Positions 36,153-45,433 are shown, counted from the first letter of the stretch. The stretch is DNA of 64,000 nt from Marinobacter koreensis (GCF_023156285.1 NZ_JAKZAJ010000004.1:310001-374000), one strand, 5' to 3'. Notes: generated from the sequence alone by a model not told the origin. Program-made: numbers and translations.

Positions 36153-36533
36153 ATGGAGAAGGTTGTCACAGGCCTGCTAATGCTTGTAGGTATCATTCAT
36201 CTCTTGCCGGTTTCCGGAGTTCTAGGCGCGGATCGCCTTGCCGCCCTGTATGGTATTTCCCTATGTGAGCCCAACATCGAAATTTTGATGCGCCATCGGG
36301 CCATTCTGTTTGGGCTTCTTGGCCTGTTTCTGGTCTATGCGGCGTTCCAGCCATCACTGCAAACACTGGCCATCGTCGCGGGTCTCGTCAGTGTTGTGTC
36401 CTTCATCTCTATTGCGTGGTCTGTTGGCGAATACAATGAGTCTGTCCGTAAGGTCGTCATCGCGGACATTATTGCCACGGTTGCGCTCGTTGCTGCGGGG
36501 GCAATCCGTGTTGTCAGTCGCAACCAAATTTAA
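36153..36533 (+). CDS. four-helix membrane protein (cassette 13)
   Basis: This 126-residue hydrophobic protein has about four membrane helices (near residues 4-20, 49-65, 70-88 and 101-119). Short polar loops carry MRHRAILFG after the first helix. GGGAGAC precedes the ATG. Similar small membrane proteins are common as conserved hypotheticals; no function is assigned. It is the last cassette of the array. Confidence 0.65.
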   Translation: MEKVVTGLLMLVGIIHLLPVSGVLGADRLAALYGISLCEPNIEILMRHRAILFGLLGLFLVYAAFQPSLQTLAIVAGLVSVVSFISIAWSVGEYNESVRKVVIADIIATVALVAAGAIRVVSRNQI

Positions 36534-36597
36534 CTGGGTGCAGCAGTACGTGGTTTTCCGCTAGCGCTCCAAACCAACCCGTTACGCGGGCGTTTTA
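36529..36597 (+). repeat. attC-like site 14 (last in the array)
   Basis: The site starts TTTAACTGGGTGCAG at the stop codon and ends ACGCGGGCGTTTTATT, 69 bp in all. The end is close to the VCR-type GGGCGTTA. Confidence 0.6.
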
Positions 36598-36753
36598 TTC
36601 CCAAATCTGAATGTTCGCTTTGCGACCGAAGCTGTCCATATTCGCATTCATCCGTGAGTAGTGTTCAAGGCATTGAATGCAGTGCAAAGGTCAAACTGAG
36701 GGCGCTCGCAATTCAGGCTCCAAAACTTTGGACACAATTTGGGCACAGCCAAA
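36598..36753. other. right flank of the cassette array
   Basis: About 155 bp without a gene. It contains GAATGTTCGCTTT (36609-36621), an inverted 12-of-13 match to a segment on the left flank (24383-24395). I see no integrase fragment and no tRNA 3'-end duplication. Confidence 0.4.
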
Positions 36754-36785
36754 TAAAAAAGGCCTGCATTTTCACGCAAGCCTTT
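36754..36785 (-). terminator. rho-independent terminator of tRNA-Arg
   Basis: On the minus strand AAAGGCTTGC pairs with GCAGGCCTTT (one G-U) around an eight-base loop, followed by a T-run. It starts eight bases after the tRNA CCA. Confidence 0.82.
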
Positions 36786-36793
36786 GAAAAATA

Positions 36794-36870
36794 TGGCCCG
36801 CCCGATAGGATTCGAACCTATGACCTTTGCCTCCGGAGGGCAACGCTCTATCCAGCTGAGCTACGGGCGG
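36794..36870 (-). tRNA. tRNA-Arg (anticodon CCG)
   Basis: This 77-nt cloverleaf has acceptor stem CCGCCCG/CGGGCGG, anticodon stem TTGCC/GGCAA with loop CTCCGGA, and T-arm ATAGG-TTCGAAT-CCTAT. CCA is encoded at the 3' end. The loop gives anticodon CCG. It marks the right border of the AT-rich accessory region. Confidence 0.96.
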
Positions 36871-36956
36871 AACGAAAGTCAGCAGTGGTGTGCTGATTTC
36901 GAGTGCGCAATCTTACGTGCGACGAAGCTGTCTGTCCAGCCCCTTTGGCGCGTTGA

Positions 36957-37502
36957 TTAGTTATCCAGGGGGCAGGGCTCCAGTCTCAGGGTGACCAGGT
37001 GCTTTTCATTGCTGACGGTCACCTCGCCATCCTGAATGGTGACTTGAACGTTCATGGTTCTCTCGGCCAAATCAGCCAGCGCTTCCGTGCCTTCCGGCGG
37101 TAGATTCACGATGGTCAGGTTCCGGTGTCGGGCCAGCTTGTTGTGGTGCTTCTCCCACCACACAGGCACGGCCCGTCCGCCGTAGGTATAGATAATCACC
37201 TGCTCCGCCCGGTTGCACGCCTTGCGGACCCGATCCTCGTCCGGCAGCCCCAGCTCGATCCAGAGTTCGACGTCCCCCGTCAGTGTTTTTTCCCAGAGTT
37301 CCGGTTCGTCATCGGTGCTCAGACCACGGGTGAATTCCAGCGCCTCGCTGGCGTTCAGGGCGAAGGCCAGCAGGCGAATCATCATGCGCTCGTCCGTTTC
37401 GGACGGATGCCGGGCGATGGTGAGGTGGTGGTCGGCGTAGTAATGCCGGTCCATGTCCGCGATTTGCAGCGTCGCTTTGAAAATCGTCGCCTTGAGCGCC
37501 AT
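36957..37502 (-). CDS. yaeQ: YaeQ family protein
   Basis: This 181-residue protein resembles E. coli YaeQ, which has a PD-(D/E)XK nuclease-like fold. The N terminus MALKATIFKATLQIADMDRH and the segments DVELWIELGLPDEDRVRKAC and VIIYTYGGRAVPVWWEK are typical. The ATG at 37502 matches the family start; the frame remains open for 166 codons upstream but without similarity. It is divergent from the lrgA-like gene. The biological role is not established. Confidence 0.88.
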   Translation of the reverse strand: MALKATIFKATLQIADMDRHYYADHHLTIARHPSETDERMMIRLLAFALNASEALEFTRGLSTDDEPELWEKTLTGDVELWIELGLPDEDRVRKACNRAEQVIIYTYGGRAVPVWWEKHHNKLARHRNLTIVNLPPEGTEALADLAERTMNVQVTIQDGEVTVSNEKHLVTLRLEPCPLDN

Positions 37503-37593
37503 ACAGGGTCCCGAGTGCAGTCCGGTTGGTGAAAACAGCGTGGAATGCGCTAGTGTAAAGCAATTCCGATTCGGTGGTGCAGGCGATAGATCG

Positions 37594-37947
37594 ATGTTGC
37601 GCGGATTTCTGGTACTGGTTCTGTTTTTTCTGCTGGGTGAGGCGTTGCAGAAAGTGTTCCTCATCCCGGTCAGCGGTGGCGTGCTGGGCATGATGCTGAT
37701 GACGCTGACACTTATGTTCAAGGGTGGAATCAGTGACGACCTTGCGTCAGCGAGCCAGGGACTGATCTCTGTTCTGGTGCTCCTGATCATGCCGGGCGTG
37801 GTGGGGGTATTCTTTACCGCCGACCAGTTTGCCGGACAATGGCTGGCCGTCGCCGCGGCGCTGCTCGGGGGCACCTTCCTGAGTGTGCTTTCCACCTTGT
37901 GGCTGATGAGTCGGGTGGTCAGGCTCGGGGGTGGCAAGGGTGAATGA
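37594..37947 (+). CDS. CidA/LrgA family holin-like protein
   Basis: This 117-residue protein has four membrane helices with the family motif FLIPVSGGVLGMMLMTLTLM and the FFTADQF loop. CidA/LrgA proteins act with LrgB-type partners in murein hydrolase control or small-metabolite transport. The ATG at 37594 is preferred because the family N terminus begins there. Its end overlaps the next gene by 17 bases. Confidence 0.85.
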   Translation: MLRGFLVLVLFFLLGEALQKVFLIPVSGGVLGMMLMTLTLMFKGGISDDLASASQGLISVLVLLIMPGVVGVFFTADQFAGQWLAVAAALLGGTFLSVLSTLWLMSRVVRLGGGKGE

Positions 37948-38662
37948 CTGGTACAGCCGCCTGCTGTCTCTGCCCGAGACGCTCTCTGCCAGCCCGGCAC
38001 TGGCCATTGGTCTGACGTTCGGGGCGTTCTTTGCCGGCAACGCGGTGTTCCGGCGTATCGGCCGTCCCCTGTGGCTGCCGCCGGTGGTGTTGTCCGCGGT
38101 GCTGCTTGCGGCGGTCGTTGCCCTGCTGGGCATGGATTACAAGGCCTATCAGCAGGGCGCCCACTGGCTGACGGTGCTCCTGGGGCCGGCCACCGTGGCC
38201 CTGGGGATACCCCTGTATCAGCAGATGCACCACATTCGTGCGCTGTGGCGCCCGATTCTGGTGACCCTTCCGATTGCCGCGACCCTGGCGGCGGTGTACG
38301 CCCTGGTCATTGCGTGGAGTCTGGGCGCCACACCGGAAGTGCTGGCGTCCCTGGCCCCGAAGTCTGTCACTGCGCCCATTGCCATCGGCATCACCCAGCA
38401 ACTGGGTGGATCGGTGCCGTTGATGATGGGCGGGTTGCTGATCACCGGCGTGGTGGCCACGCTGTTTGTGGACCTGGCTGCACGCTGGCTGGCGATCTCC
38501 GACGATCGAATCCTCGGATTTGCGCTGGGTCTGAACGGTCATGCAGTCGGCACCGCGCGAGCCTTTGAAATCAGCCCCACGGCGGGCGCGTTTGCCTCGC
38601 TGGGAATGGGGCTCACCGGCGTCTTTACCGCTCTGATTCTGCCCCTCGTTTTTCACCTCTGA
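37931..38662 (+). CDS. LrgB family membrane protein
   Basis: This 243-residue protein has the LrgB signature APKSVTAPIAIGITQQLGG and a C-terminal NGHAVGTARAFEISPTAGAF. Six or more membrane helices are expected. The start is GTG at 37931 or GTG at 37940, both inside the end of the CidA/LrgA gene, so the pair is translationally coupled. Plant and bacterial relatives transport glycolate/glycerate or act in cell lysis control. Confidence 0.87.
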   Translation: MARVNDWYSRLLSLPETLSASPALAIGLTFGAFFAGNAVFRRIGRPLWLPPVVLSAVLLAAVVALLGMDYKAYQQGAHWLTVLLGPATVALGIPLYQQMHHIRALWRPILVTLPIAATLAAVYALVIAWSLGATPEVLASLAPKSVTAPIAIGITQQLGGSVPLMMGGLLITGVVATLFVDLAARWLAISDDRILGFALGLNGHAVGTARAFEISPTAGAFASLGMGLTGVFTALILPLVFHL

Positions 38663-38819
38663 ACGCCGCCCCAAACCAGGTCATTCACCTGGCGAATAAC
38701 GGCATGTCGCAATTTCGATTGCCGTAAGGGTTTCCCGAGACTAGCTTGTTGCCCAGGCATTCGGCGTGCATCTGCGCCGATGTTGCAATAAAAATTCTGA
38801 ATCTGCGACGGAAAACGCG

Positions 38820-40382
38820 ATGAAAAAATTACTGACAGCTTTTGTTGGTTCCCTGGCGCTGATCACTGCACCCCTGGCCGTGTCTGCCGAGGCGACCAAG
38901 GAACTGAAAATGGCGTACGACGCCGACCCCGTAACCCTTGATATCCATGAACAGCTGTCCGGCGGAACGCTGCAGCTTTCCCATATGGCCTTTGATCCGC
39001 TGCTGCGCTGGACCAAGGATCTCGATTTCGAACCGCGCCTGGCCAAGAGCTGGGAGCGCATCGACGACAACACCATGCGGTTCACCTTGCGCAAGGGTGT
39101 GAAATTTCACACCGGCAACGAACTGACCAGTAAGGACGTCAAGTTCACCTTCGACCGGCTAAAGAAGAGTCAGGACTTCAAGGCGATCTTCAAGCCGATC
39201 AGCGAGCTCAAGGTGATCGATGACTACACCTTCGACCTGATCACCAGCGAGCCGTACCCGCTGCTGCTGAACACCGCCACCTACATCTTCCCGCTGGACA
39301 GCAAGTTCTACTCCGGTAAGACCGAGGACGGCAAGGACAAGAGTGCCATCACCAAGCACGGCAACTCCTTCGCTTCCCAGCACCTGTCCGGCACCGGCCC
39401 CTACACCGTGGTTGAACGCCAGCAGGGTGTGCGGATGGTCTTCAAGCGCTTCAAGGACTACTGGGACACCGATTCTCCGGGTAACGTCGACAAGATCGTG
39501 CTGACGCCGATCAAGGAGAACAACACCCGTGTTTCGGCCCTGCTCTCCGGTGGCGTGGACTTCATTGCGCCGGTGCCGCCGACCGATCTGGACCGCATCA
39601 AGCGGGATCCGGACACCAATCTGGTGACCATGAGCGGTACCCGGATCATCCTGCTGACCATGAACGAAGAGCGGGTTGAAGCCTTCAAGAACCCGAAGGT
39701 ACGCCAGGCGATCGCCTACGCCGTCAACCAGGAAGGCATTGCCGCCAAGATCATGAAAGGCTTTGCCACGCCGGCTGCCCAGCTCTCGCCCAAGGGTTAC
39801 CAGGGCCATAACGATTCCCTGAAGCCGCGTTATGACGTGGCCAAGGCCAAGGAGCTGATGAAGGAGGCCGGTTACGAAGACGGCTTTACCATCACCATGA
39901 TGGCGCCGAACAACCGCTACGTGAATGACGACAAGATCGCCCAGGCGGTGGCTGCCATGCTGGCCCGGATCAACATCAAGGTGGATCTGAAAACCCTGCC
40001 GAAGGCCCAGTACTGGCCGGAATACGATGACCGCGCAGCGGACATCATGATGATCGGCTGGCACGCCGATACCGAAGACTCCGCCAATTTCTACGAGTTC
40101 CTGACCATGTGTCCGAACAAGGAAACCGGCGCGGGACAGTACAACGCGGGCAACTACTGCAACCCGGAAATCGATGCGATGGTCGAGAAGGCCAACGTCG
40201 AGACCGACCTGGACAAGCGCGCTGCGCTGCTGCAGGAAGTCGAGAAGCGTCTGTATGACGACGCCGCCTTCATCCCGCTGCACTGGCAGGATCTGGCCTG
40301 GGCTGCGAAGAAGGACGTGCACATTGAGCCGGTGCTCAACGTCATGAACTTCCCGTACCTGGGTGACCTGGTTGTGGAGTAA
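38820..40382 (+). CDS. dppA: dipeptide/oligopeptide ABC transporter substrate-binding protein
   Basis: This 520-residue periplasmic binding protein of the SBP_bac_5 family has a signal peptide of about 22 residues, MKKLLTAFVGSLALITAPLA, cleaved after AVSA. The LAKSWERIDDNTMRFTLRKG and FKNPKVRQAIAYAVNQEGI segments are family hallmarks. It is first in a dppABCDF-like operon and followed by an attenuator-like hairpin, which would let it be made in excess over the permeases. The peptide preference cannot be read from sequence, though the linked M24 peptidase suggests proline-containing dipeptides. Confidence 0.9.
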   Translation: MKKLLTAFVGSLALITAPLAVSAEATKELKMAYDADPVTLDIHEQLSGGTLQLSHMAFDPLLRWTKDLDFEPRLAKSWERIDDNTMRFTLRKGVKFHTGNELTSKDVKFTFDRLKKSQDFKAIFKPISELKVIDDYTFDLITSEPYPLLLNTATYIFPLDSKFYSGKTEDGKDKSAITKHGNSFASQHLSGTGPYTVVERQQGVRMVFKRFKDYWDTDSPGNVDKIVLTPIKENNTRVSALLSGGVDFIAPVPPTDLDRIKRDPDTNLVTMSGTRIILLTMNEERVEAFKNPKVRQAIAYAVNQEGIAAKIMKGFATPAAQLSPKGYQGHNDSLKPRYDVAKAKELMKEAGYEDGFTITMMAPNNRYVNDDKIAQAVAAMLARINIKVDLKTLPKAQYWPEYDDRAADIMMIGWHADTEDSANFYEFLTMCPNKETGAGQYNAGNYCNPEIDAMVEKANVETDLDKRAALLQEVEKRLYDDAAFIPLHWQDLAWAAKKDVHIEPVLNVMNFPYLGDLVVE

Positions 40383-40398
40383 TCGCCTTTAATGGCCG

Positions 40399-40431
40399 GC
40401 CGGCTCGGGAGTGATCCGGAGCCGGCTTTTT
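40399..40431 (+). terminator. attenuator-like hairpin between dppA and dppB
   Basis: GCCGGCTC and GAGCCGGC form an eight-bp stem around a 12-base loop, followed by TTTTTG. Its position after the binding-protein gene and before the first permease is typical of partial terminators in ABC importer operons. Confidence 0.75.
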
Positions 40432-40459
40432 GTTTGCAAGCTTTATCCGGACGATTTCC

Positions 40460-41509
40460 ATGTTAGCGTTTTTGGTTCAGCGGATTTCCCAGGCCTTGCT
40501 GGTCATGTTCGTGATCAGTGTCATCGCCTTTGCCATTCAGGATGGGCTGGGTGACCCGCTTCAACAGATGGTGGGTATGTCGGTGTCCCAGCAGGAACGG
40601 GATGCCATTCGGGAAGACCTCGGGCTCAACGATCCCCTGCCGGTTCAGTATCTCAGGTTTGCCGGCAACGCCATTCAGGGCGATCTGGGCGATTCCTATT
40701 TCTACAGTAAACCCACCCTCGATGTGATCCTGGAGCATCTGCCGGCCACGTTGGAGCTGGTGATCGGTGCCAGCCTGATCATTATCGTGTTTTCGGTCCC
40801 CATCGGGGTCTATTCGGCCATCCGGCCCCAGGCCTGGCTGTCCAAATTTTTCATGGGCGTGAGTACCGTGGGCATTTCCATACCGGTGTTCCTAACGGCC
40901 ATCGTATTGATCCAGCTGTTCTCCATCGGCGTGACGGTGGACTGGTTCCCGTCCGACACCGGCTGGGGGCAGTGGCTCAACGGGGCTCTGTCCACCGACG
41001 GGGGGCTGCCGTCCTACGGTCGGGGTGAGGAGCTGACCCACCTGTTCGGCACCTGGGAATCCGGGTTTTTCTCCAGCGGTGGGCTGATGCACCTGATCCT
41101 GCCGGCGGTCTCCCTGGCCTCGATCATGTTGCCTCTGTTTATCCGGCTGATCCGCGCCGAAATGATGGAAGTGCTGCAGAGCGACTACATCCGTTACGCA
41201 CGTGCGAAGGGCCTCAGCGCCGGTCGCATCAATTTCCTGCATGCCCTCAAGAACACCATGCTGCCGGTGATCACCGTGGGCGGGGTCCAGATCGGCATCA
41301 TGGTGGCCTACACCATCCTGACAGAGACCGTTTTCCAGTGGCCCGGCGTGGGGCTGATGTTCCTGGAAGCGATCACCCGCAGCGACATCCCGCTGATCGT
41401 GGCCTACCTGATGGTGGTGGGGCTGATCTTCGTCATTACCAATACCGTGGTCGACCTGGTCTATGGCCTGGTGAACCCGACGGTGAAACTGACAGGTAAA
41501 AAAGCATGA
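40460..41509 (+). CDS. dppB: dipeptide ABC transporter permease DppB-like
   Basis: This 349-residue inner-membrane permease has six membrane helices and the EAA loop (VLQSDYIRYARAKGLSAGRI). The N-terminal helix and extended periplasmic loop match DppB/OppB. The ATG at 40460 is used; the frame opens ten codons earlier inside the terminator. Its stop overlaps the dppC start as ATGA. Confidence 0.92.
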   Translation: MLAFLVQRISQALLVMFVISVIAFAIQDGLGDPLQQMVGMSVSQQERDAIREDLGLNDPLPVQYLRFAGNAIQGDLGDSYFYSKPTLDVILEHLPATLELVIGASLIIIVFSVPIGVYSAIRPQAWLSKFFMGVSTVGISIPVFLTAIVLIQLFSIGVTVDWFPSDTGWGQWLNGALSTDGGLPSYGRGEELTHLFGTWESGFFSSGGLMHLILPAVSLASIMLPLFIRLIRAEMMEVLQSDYIRYARAKGLSAGRINFLHALKNTMLPVITVGGVQIGIMVAYTILTETVFQWPGVGLMFLEAITRSDIPLIVAYLMVVGLIFVITNTVVDLVYGLVNPTVKLTGKKA

Positions 41510-42438
41510 CAACGGCAACGGTTTCCCGCTGGGACCGCTTCCGCGAGTCCTTCTTCTGGTACAGCTTCAAGCGCGACAAGGTGGCAATTCTCAGCTCCCT
41601 GGTGCTGTTGCTGATGGTGCTGGCGGCGATTTTCGCGCCCTGGCTGGCACCGACGGATCCCTACGATCTGGCCCAGATCAACATCATGGACTCTGAGCTG
41701 CCGCCGGTGGGCCTGGACGGCGCCGATGCAGCCTTCCCGCTGGGCACCGATGCCCAGGGCCGGGATCTTCTGTCCACGATTCTTTATGGCACCCGGGTGT
41801 CGCTGCTGATCGGTTTCGGGGCGGTACTGCTCCAGGGCGCGCTGGGCATTCTGTTCGGTCTTCTCGCCGGGTACCTCGGCGGCAAGGTGGATGCCGTCTT
41901 GATGCGCATCGCCGATGTCCAGCTGTCGTTCTCCACCCTGATGGTCGCCATCATCGTGGGTGCGGTGTTCAAGGCCAGTTTCGGCAACCTGATGTTCGGG
42001 GAGATTGCCATCTACATGCTGATCTTCATCATTGGTGTCGCCGAGTGGCCCCAGATTGCACGGACGGTTCGCGCCTCGGTGCTGGCGGAGAAAAAGAAGG
42101 AGTACGTGGACGCGGCGAAGGTGATGGGATTCGGCACCGGGCGGATCATGTTCCGGCACATCCTGCCCAATACCCTGTCGCCCATCTTCGTGATCGCCAC
42201 GGTGCAGATCGCCAACGCGATTATTTCCGAGGCGGCCCTGTCCTTCCTGGGGCTGGGGATGCCGGAAACCCAGCCGTCGCTCGGCTCTCTGATCAAATCC
42301 GGTTTTGACTACATCCAGAGCGGCTCCTGGTGGATCACCCTGATCCCGGGCCTGGTGCTGGTGGTGCTCGTGCTGGTCATCAACCTGTTGGGTGACTGGT
42401 TGCGGGATGTGATGAACCCACGGCTGTACAAGGGGTAA
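41506..42438 (+). CDS. dppC: dipeptide ABC transporter permease DppC-like
   Basis: This 310-residue permease has a short cytoplasmic N terminus and the OppC/DppC motif FPLGTDAQGRDLLSTILYGT. The EAA loop is YVDAAKVMGFGTGRIMFRHI. It pairs with DppB to form the channel. Four bases separate its stop from the dppD start. Confidence 0.92.
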   Translation: MTTATVSRWDRFRESFFWYSFKRDKVAILSSLVLLLMVLAAIFAPWLAPTDPYDLAQINIMDSELPPVGLDGADAAFPLGTDAQGRDLLSTILYGTRVSLLIGFGAVLLQGALGILFGLLAGYLGGKVDAVLMRIADVQLSFSTLMVAIIVGAVFKASFGNLMFGEIAIYMLIFIIGVAEWPQIARTVRASVLAEKKKEYVDAAKVMGFGTGRIMFRHILPNTLSPIFVIATVQIANAIISEAALSFLGLGMPETQPSLGSLIKSGFDYIQSGSWWITLIPGLVLVVLVLVINLLGDWLRDVMNPRLYKG

Positions 42439-42442
42439 CACC

Positions 42443-43441
42443 ATGGCACTGTTGGAAGTTAACAATCTCGATGTCCGCTTCGCCGTGCGCGGTGGTGATC
42501 TCAAGGCCCTGCGCGGCATCAGCTTCAGCCTGGACAAAGGCGAGCGGCTGGGCCTGGTGGGGGAGTCCGGTGCCGGCAAGTCTGTTGCTGCCTTCTCCAT
42601 TCTCAACCTGATCGCCAAGCCTGGCTACATTGCCGGCGGACAGATCCTTTTCGAGGGCAGGGACCTGGCCGCCATGAGCGAACGGGAGCTGCGGGGAATC
42701 CGCGGTAACCGCATCGCGATGATCTTTCAGGACCCGATGATGACCCTGAACCCGGTGCTCACCATTGGCACCCAGATGGTCGAAGCCATCCAGGCACACC
42801 GGAAGATCAGCAAGAAAGAAGCGCGAAAAATTGCTCTCGACCGGCTGCAGAAAGTGCAGATTCCATCCCCGGAAAAACGCCTGGATCAATACCCTCACGA
42901 GCTGTCGGGGGGCATGCGCCAGCGGGTGATCATCGCCATCGCCCTGCTGCTGGATCCGGAGATCATCATTGCCGATGAGCCGACCACCGCACTGGATGTG
43001 ACCATCCAGGCGGAGATCATGGCGCTGCTGCTGGACCTGTGTGAGCAGGAAAACGTGGCCCTGATGCTGATTACCCACGACCTGGGCGTTGTCTCTCAGG
43101 TGACCCAGCGGATGCTGGTCATGTACTCCGGTCGCATCATCGAGCAGGGGCCGACCCGGGAAATCATCAACGACGCCCAGCACCCCTACACCCAGGGGCT
43201 GATCAACGCCTTGCCCCAGATGGGCGAGCCCGGCGAGCGGCTGTTCCAGATTCCCGGCTCCATGCCCTCGCTGAAAAATGTGCCGACGGGCTGCCCGTTC
43301 CACCCCCGCTGCCACTTCGCCACCGAACAGTGCAAGCAGGCGATGCCCGAATACGTTCGCTCGGGCAACGTAAATGTAGCCTGTTACGAAGTCGCCAACC
43401 TGATTGAGCAGGAGAAACGCATGCAGGAGGCCGAATCATGA
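42443..43441 (+). CDS. dppD: dipeptide ABC transporter ATPase DppD-like
   Basis: This 332-residue ATP-binding subunit has Walker A GESGAGKS, signature LSGGMRQR and Walker [13 protein letters not shown]. The C-terminal cysteine-rich region [15 protein letters not shown], as in OppD/DppD, can bind a [4Fe-4S] cluster. Its stop overlaps the next ATPase as ATGA. Confidence 0.92.
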   Translation: MALLEVNNLDVRFAVRGGDLKALRGISFSLDKGERLGLVGESGAGKSVAAFSILNLIAKPGYIAGGQILFEGRDLAAMSERELRGIRGNRIAMIFQDPMMTLNPVLTIGTQMVEAIQAHRKISKKEARKIALDRLQKVQIPSPEKRLDQYPHELSGGMRQRVIIAIALLLDPEIIIADEPTTALDVTIQAEIMALLLDLCEQENVALMLITHDLGVVSQVTQRMLVMYSGRIIEQGPTREIINDAQHPYTQGLINALPQMGEPGERLFQIPGSMPSLKNVPTGCPFHPRCHFATEQCKQAMPEYVRSGNVNVACYEVANLIEQEKRMQEAES

Positions 43442-44448
43442 CCTCCCCCCTGGTAAGAATCCGTTCACTGGAAAAGCGGTTCGATCTGTCCGGCAGCCTG
43501 CTCGAGCAGCTCCGGTTCGAAAATGGCCGCTTCCGGCGCAAGCAGGAGGCCGTGCACGCGATCAACGGCGTCGACCTGGATGTCCAGAAGGGCGAAACCC
43601 TGTGCGTGGTGGGCGAGTCCGGCTGCGGTAAATCCACCGTTGCCCGGACCGTGATGGGGCTGCTGTCCCCCAGCGCTGGTGAGATCCATTACGACGGGGA
43701 GCGCATTGATCATCTCGACGGCAAGGCGGTCCAGCCATACCGGCGCAAGATGCAGATGATTTTCCAGAATCCCTATGCGTCCCTGAATCCCCGGATGACC
43801 ATCCAGCAGACCCTGGAGGAGCCGATCCGGTTTCACTACCCACAGTGGTCGGCAACGGAAGTACGGGACAAGGTGCATGAGGTCATGCATTCGGTGGGCA
43901 TCGATCCGGACTGGGGCAGTCGCTTTGGCCACGAGTTTTCCGGTGGTCAGCGCCAGCGCATTGCCATCGCCCGGGCGCTGGCGGTGGATCCGGAGTTCAT
44001 CGTGGCAGACGAGCCGATCTCGGCGCTGGATGTGTCCATCCAGGCCCAGGTGCTGAACCTGTTGATGGACGCCCAGGAAAGCTGCAGCCTGACCTACCTG
44101 TTCATCACCCACGACCTGGCCGTGGTGGAACATTTCGGCACCCGGGTAGCGGTCATGTACCTGGGCCGGGTGTGCGAACTGGCGGACACCAAAACCCTGT
44201 TCGCCACGCCTCGCCATCCCTATACCCAGGCGCTGCTGTCGGCGATCCCGAGGCTGGAGGATGACCGGCCCAATCACATCCGGCTTCAGGGCGAGGTACC
44301 AACCCCGGTGCATCTGCCCTCAGGCTGTGTGTTCCATGGGCGGTGTCCCTATGCAAACGATCGCTGCCGGCAGGAAATCCCGCAACTGATCGCCACCGAC
44401 GGTGGTGGTCAGGTGGCGTGTCACGCGGTGGAGGAAGGGCGGTTGTAA
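43438..44448 (+). CDS. dppF: dipeptide ABC transporter ATPase DppF-like
   Basis: This 336-residue second ATPase has Walker A GESGCGKS, signature FSGGQRQR and Walker B FIVADEPISALD, with the C-terminal SGCVFHGRCPYANDRC cluster motif. DppD and DppF form the heterodimeric motor of the importer. It ends about 70 bp before the LysR regulator, on the same strand. Confidence 0.92.
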   Translation: MTSPLVRIRSLEKRFDLSGSLLEQLRFENGRFRRKQEAVHAINGVDLDVQKGETLCVVGESGCGKSTVARTVMGLLSPSAGEIHYDGERIDHLDGKAVQPYRRKMQMIFQNPYASLNPRMTIQQTLEEPIRFHYPQWSATEVRDKVHEVMHSVGIDPDWGSRFGHEFSGGQRQRIAIARALAVDPEFIVADEPISALDVSIQAQVLNLLMDAQESCSLTYLFITHDLAVVEHFGTRVAVMYLGRVCELADTKTLFATPRHPYTQALLSAIPRLEDDRPNHIRLQGEVPTPVHLPSGCVFHGRCPYANDRCRQEIPQLIATDGGGQVACHAVEEGRL

Positions 44449-44518
44449 CGGGTCGGCGCCAATGGGCTATGATGCCTGCAGTCGATCCTGAACACTCGAA
44501 CCACCCCCAGGGGCACCC

Positions 44519-45433
44519 ATGGAAGTACGCTGGCTTGAAGACTTCATGGCGCTTGCACGCACGCGCCACTTCTCACGTGCTGCCGAACAGCAGCACGTGA
44601 GTCAGCCGACGTTCAGCCGTCGGATCAAGCTGCTTGAAGAGTCCATGGGCACCACGCTGATCAACCGCCAGACTCTGCCGTTATCACTGACGCCGGCCGG
44701 CGAGGTGTTCCTGGAACTGTGTGAGCGGATTACCCGGGACGTCCGGGATACCCGGGAGCGCATCGCCGCACTGGAGGCGGAAGCCTCTGCCCGGATCAGC
44801 GTGGGGTCCACCCAGGGGCTGTTTTCGCACTTCTACCAGGGATGGGCCCGCGAGGCCGGCATTGCCGAACGTTTGCAGCTTAACCTGAAAGCCACCAGCT
44901 GGGTGGGCGAACAGTTTCTTGATGCCCTGGAGAATGGCGAGTGCGATCTCGTGCTGTGTTACTGGCACCCGGACCTGCCCTGGGGCGACCGGCTGAACCG
45001 GGACCGTTTTGACTGGTTGGTAGTGGCGCCGGAAGCTCTGGTGCCGGTGAGTGTGGCCGACGAGCGGGGCGAGCCGCGATTCCGGCTGCCCGGCACCGAT
45101 GAGCAGCCGGTGCCGCTGATCGCCTACCACAACCGGGGGTTCCTGCAGTCCGCCATCGAGGCGCACATGGCCCGCCAGGCGTCGTCGGTCAATCTGTTGC
45201 CGCTGAATGAGAATACCCAATCGGCCAGCATCAAGGCCCTCGTCAAGCAGGGATTCGGGATGGGCTGGCTGCCCCAGCGCATGACCGAGAAAAGTGAACA
45301 TTTCGGAAGCCTGGTCCGTGCCGGCGATGAACGCTGGGACGTGCCGCTGGAAATACGCCTGATCCGTCTCAGGGACGTGCGCTCGGACGATCTTCTGACC
45401 CTCTGGAACCAAGTGGAACGCCATCATGCCTGA
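44519..45433 (+). CDS. LysR family transcriptional regulator
   Basis: This 304-residue regulator has an N-terminal winged helix, MEVRWLEDFMALARTRHFSR followed by AAEQQHVSQPTFSRRIKLLE, then a LysR substrate-binding domain. AGGGGCACCC precedes the ATG. It lies between the peptide importer and the M24 peptidase on the same strand and overlaps the peptidase by eight bases, so it is probably their local regulator and part of the same transcript. The effector is unknown. Confidence 0.88.
   Translation: MEVRWLEDFMALARTRHFSRAAEQQHVSQPTFSRRIKLLEESMGTTLINRQTLPLSLTPAGEVFLELCERITRDVRDTRERIAALEAEASARISVGSTQGLFSHFYQGWAREAGIAERLQLNLKATSWVGEQFLDALENGECDLVLCYWHPDLPWGDRLNRDRFDWLVVAPEALVPVSVADERGEPRFRLPGTDEQPVPLIAYHNRGFLQSAIEAHMARQASSVNLLPLNENTQSASIKALVKQGFGMGWLPQRMTEKSEHFGSLVRAGDERWDVPLEIRLIRLRDVRSDDLLTLWNQVERHHA

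Noticed and set aside
24167..36957. CRISPR array in the AT-rich region
   Set aside because: The repeated elements are attC-like, variable in length and separated by genes; there are no regular short direct repeats with unique spacers and no cas genes.
36957..38000. 347-residue version of the YaeQ gene
   Set aside because: The first 166 codons lie antisense to the CidA/LrgA gene and have no YaeQ similarity; the 37502 start fits the family.
39159..40322. 387-codon minus-strand frame opposite dppA
   Set aside because: Shadow of the binding-protein gene; low-complexity His/Gln/Val composition typical of antisense frames.
41461..42618. 385-codon minus-strand frame opposite dppC
   Set aside because: Antisense frame rich in His, Gln and Arg with no membrane or domain pattern.
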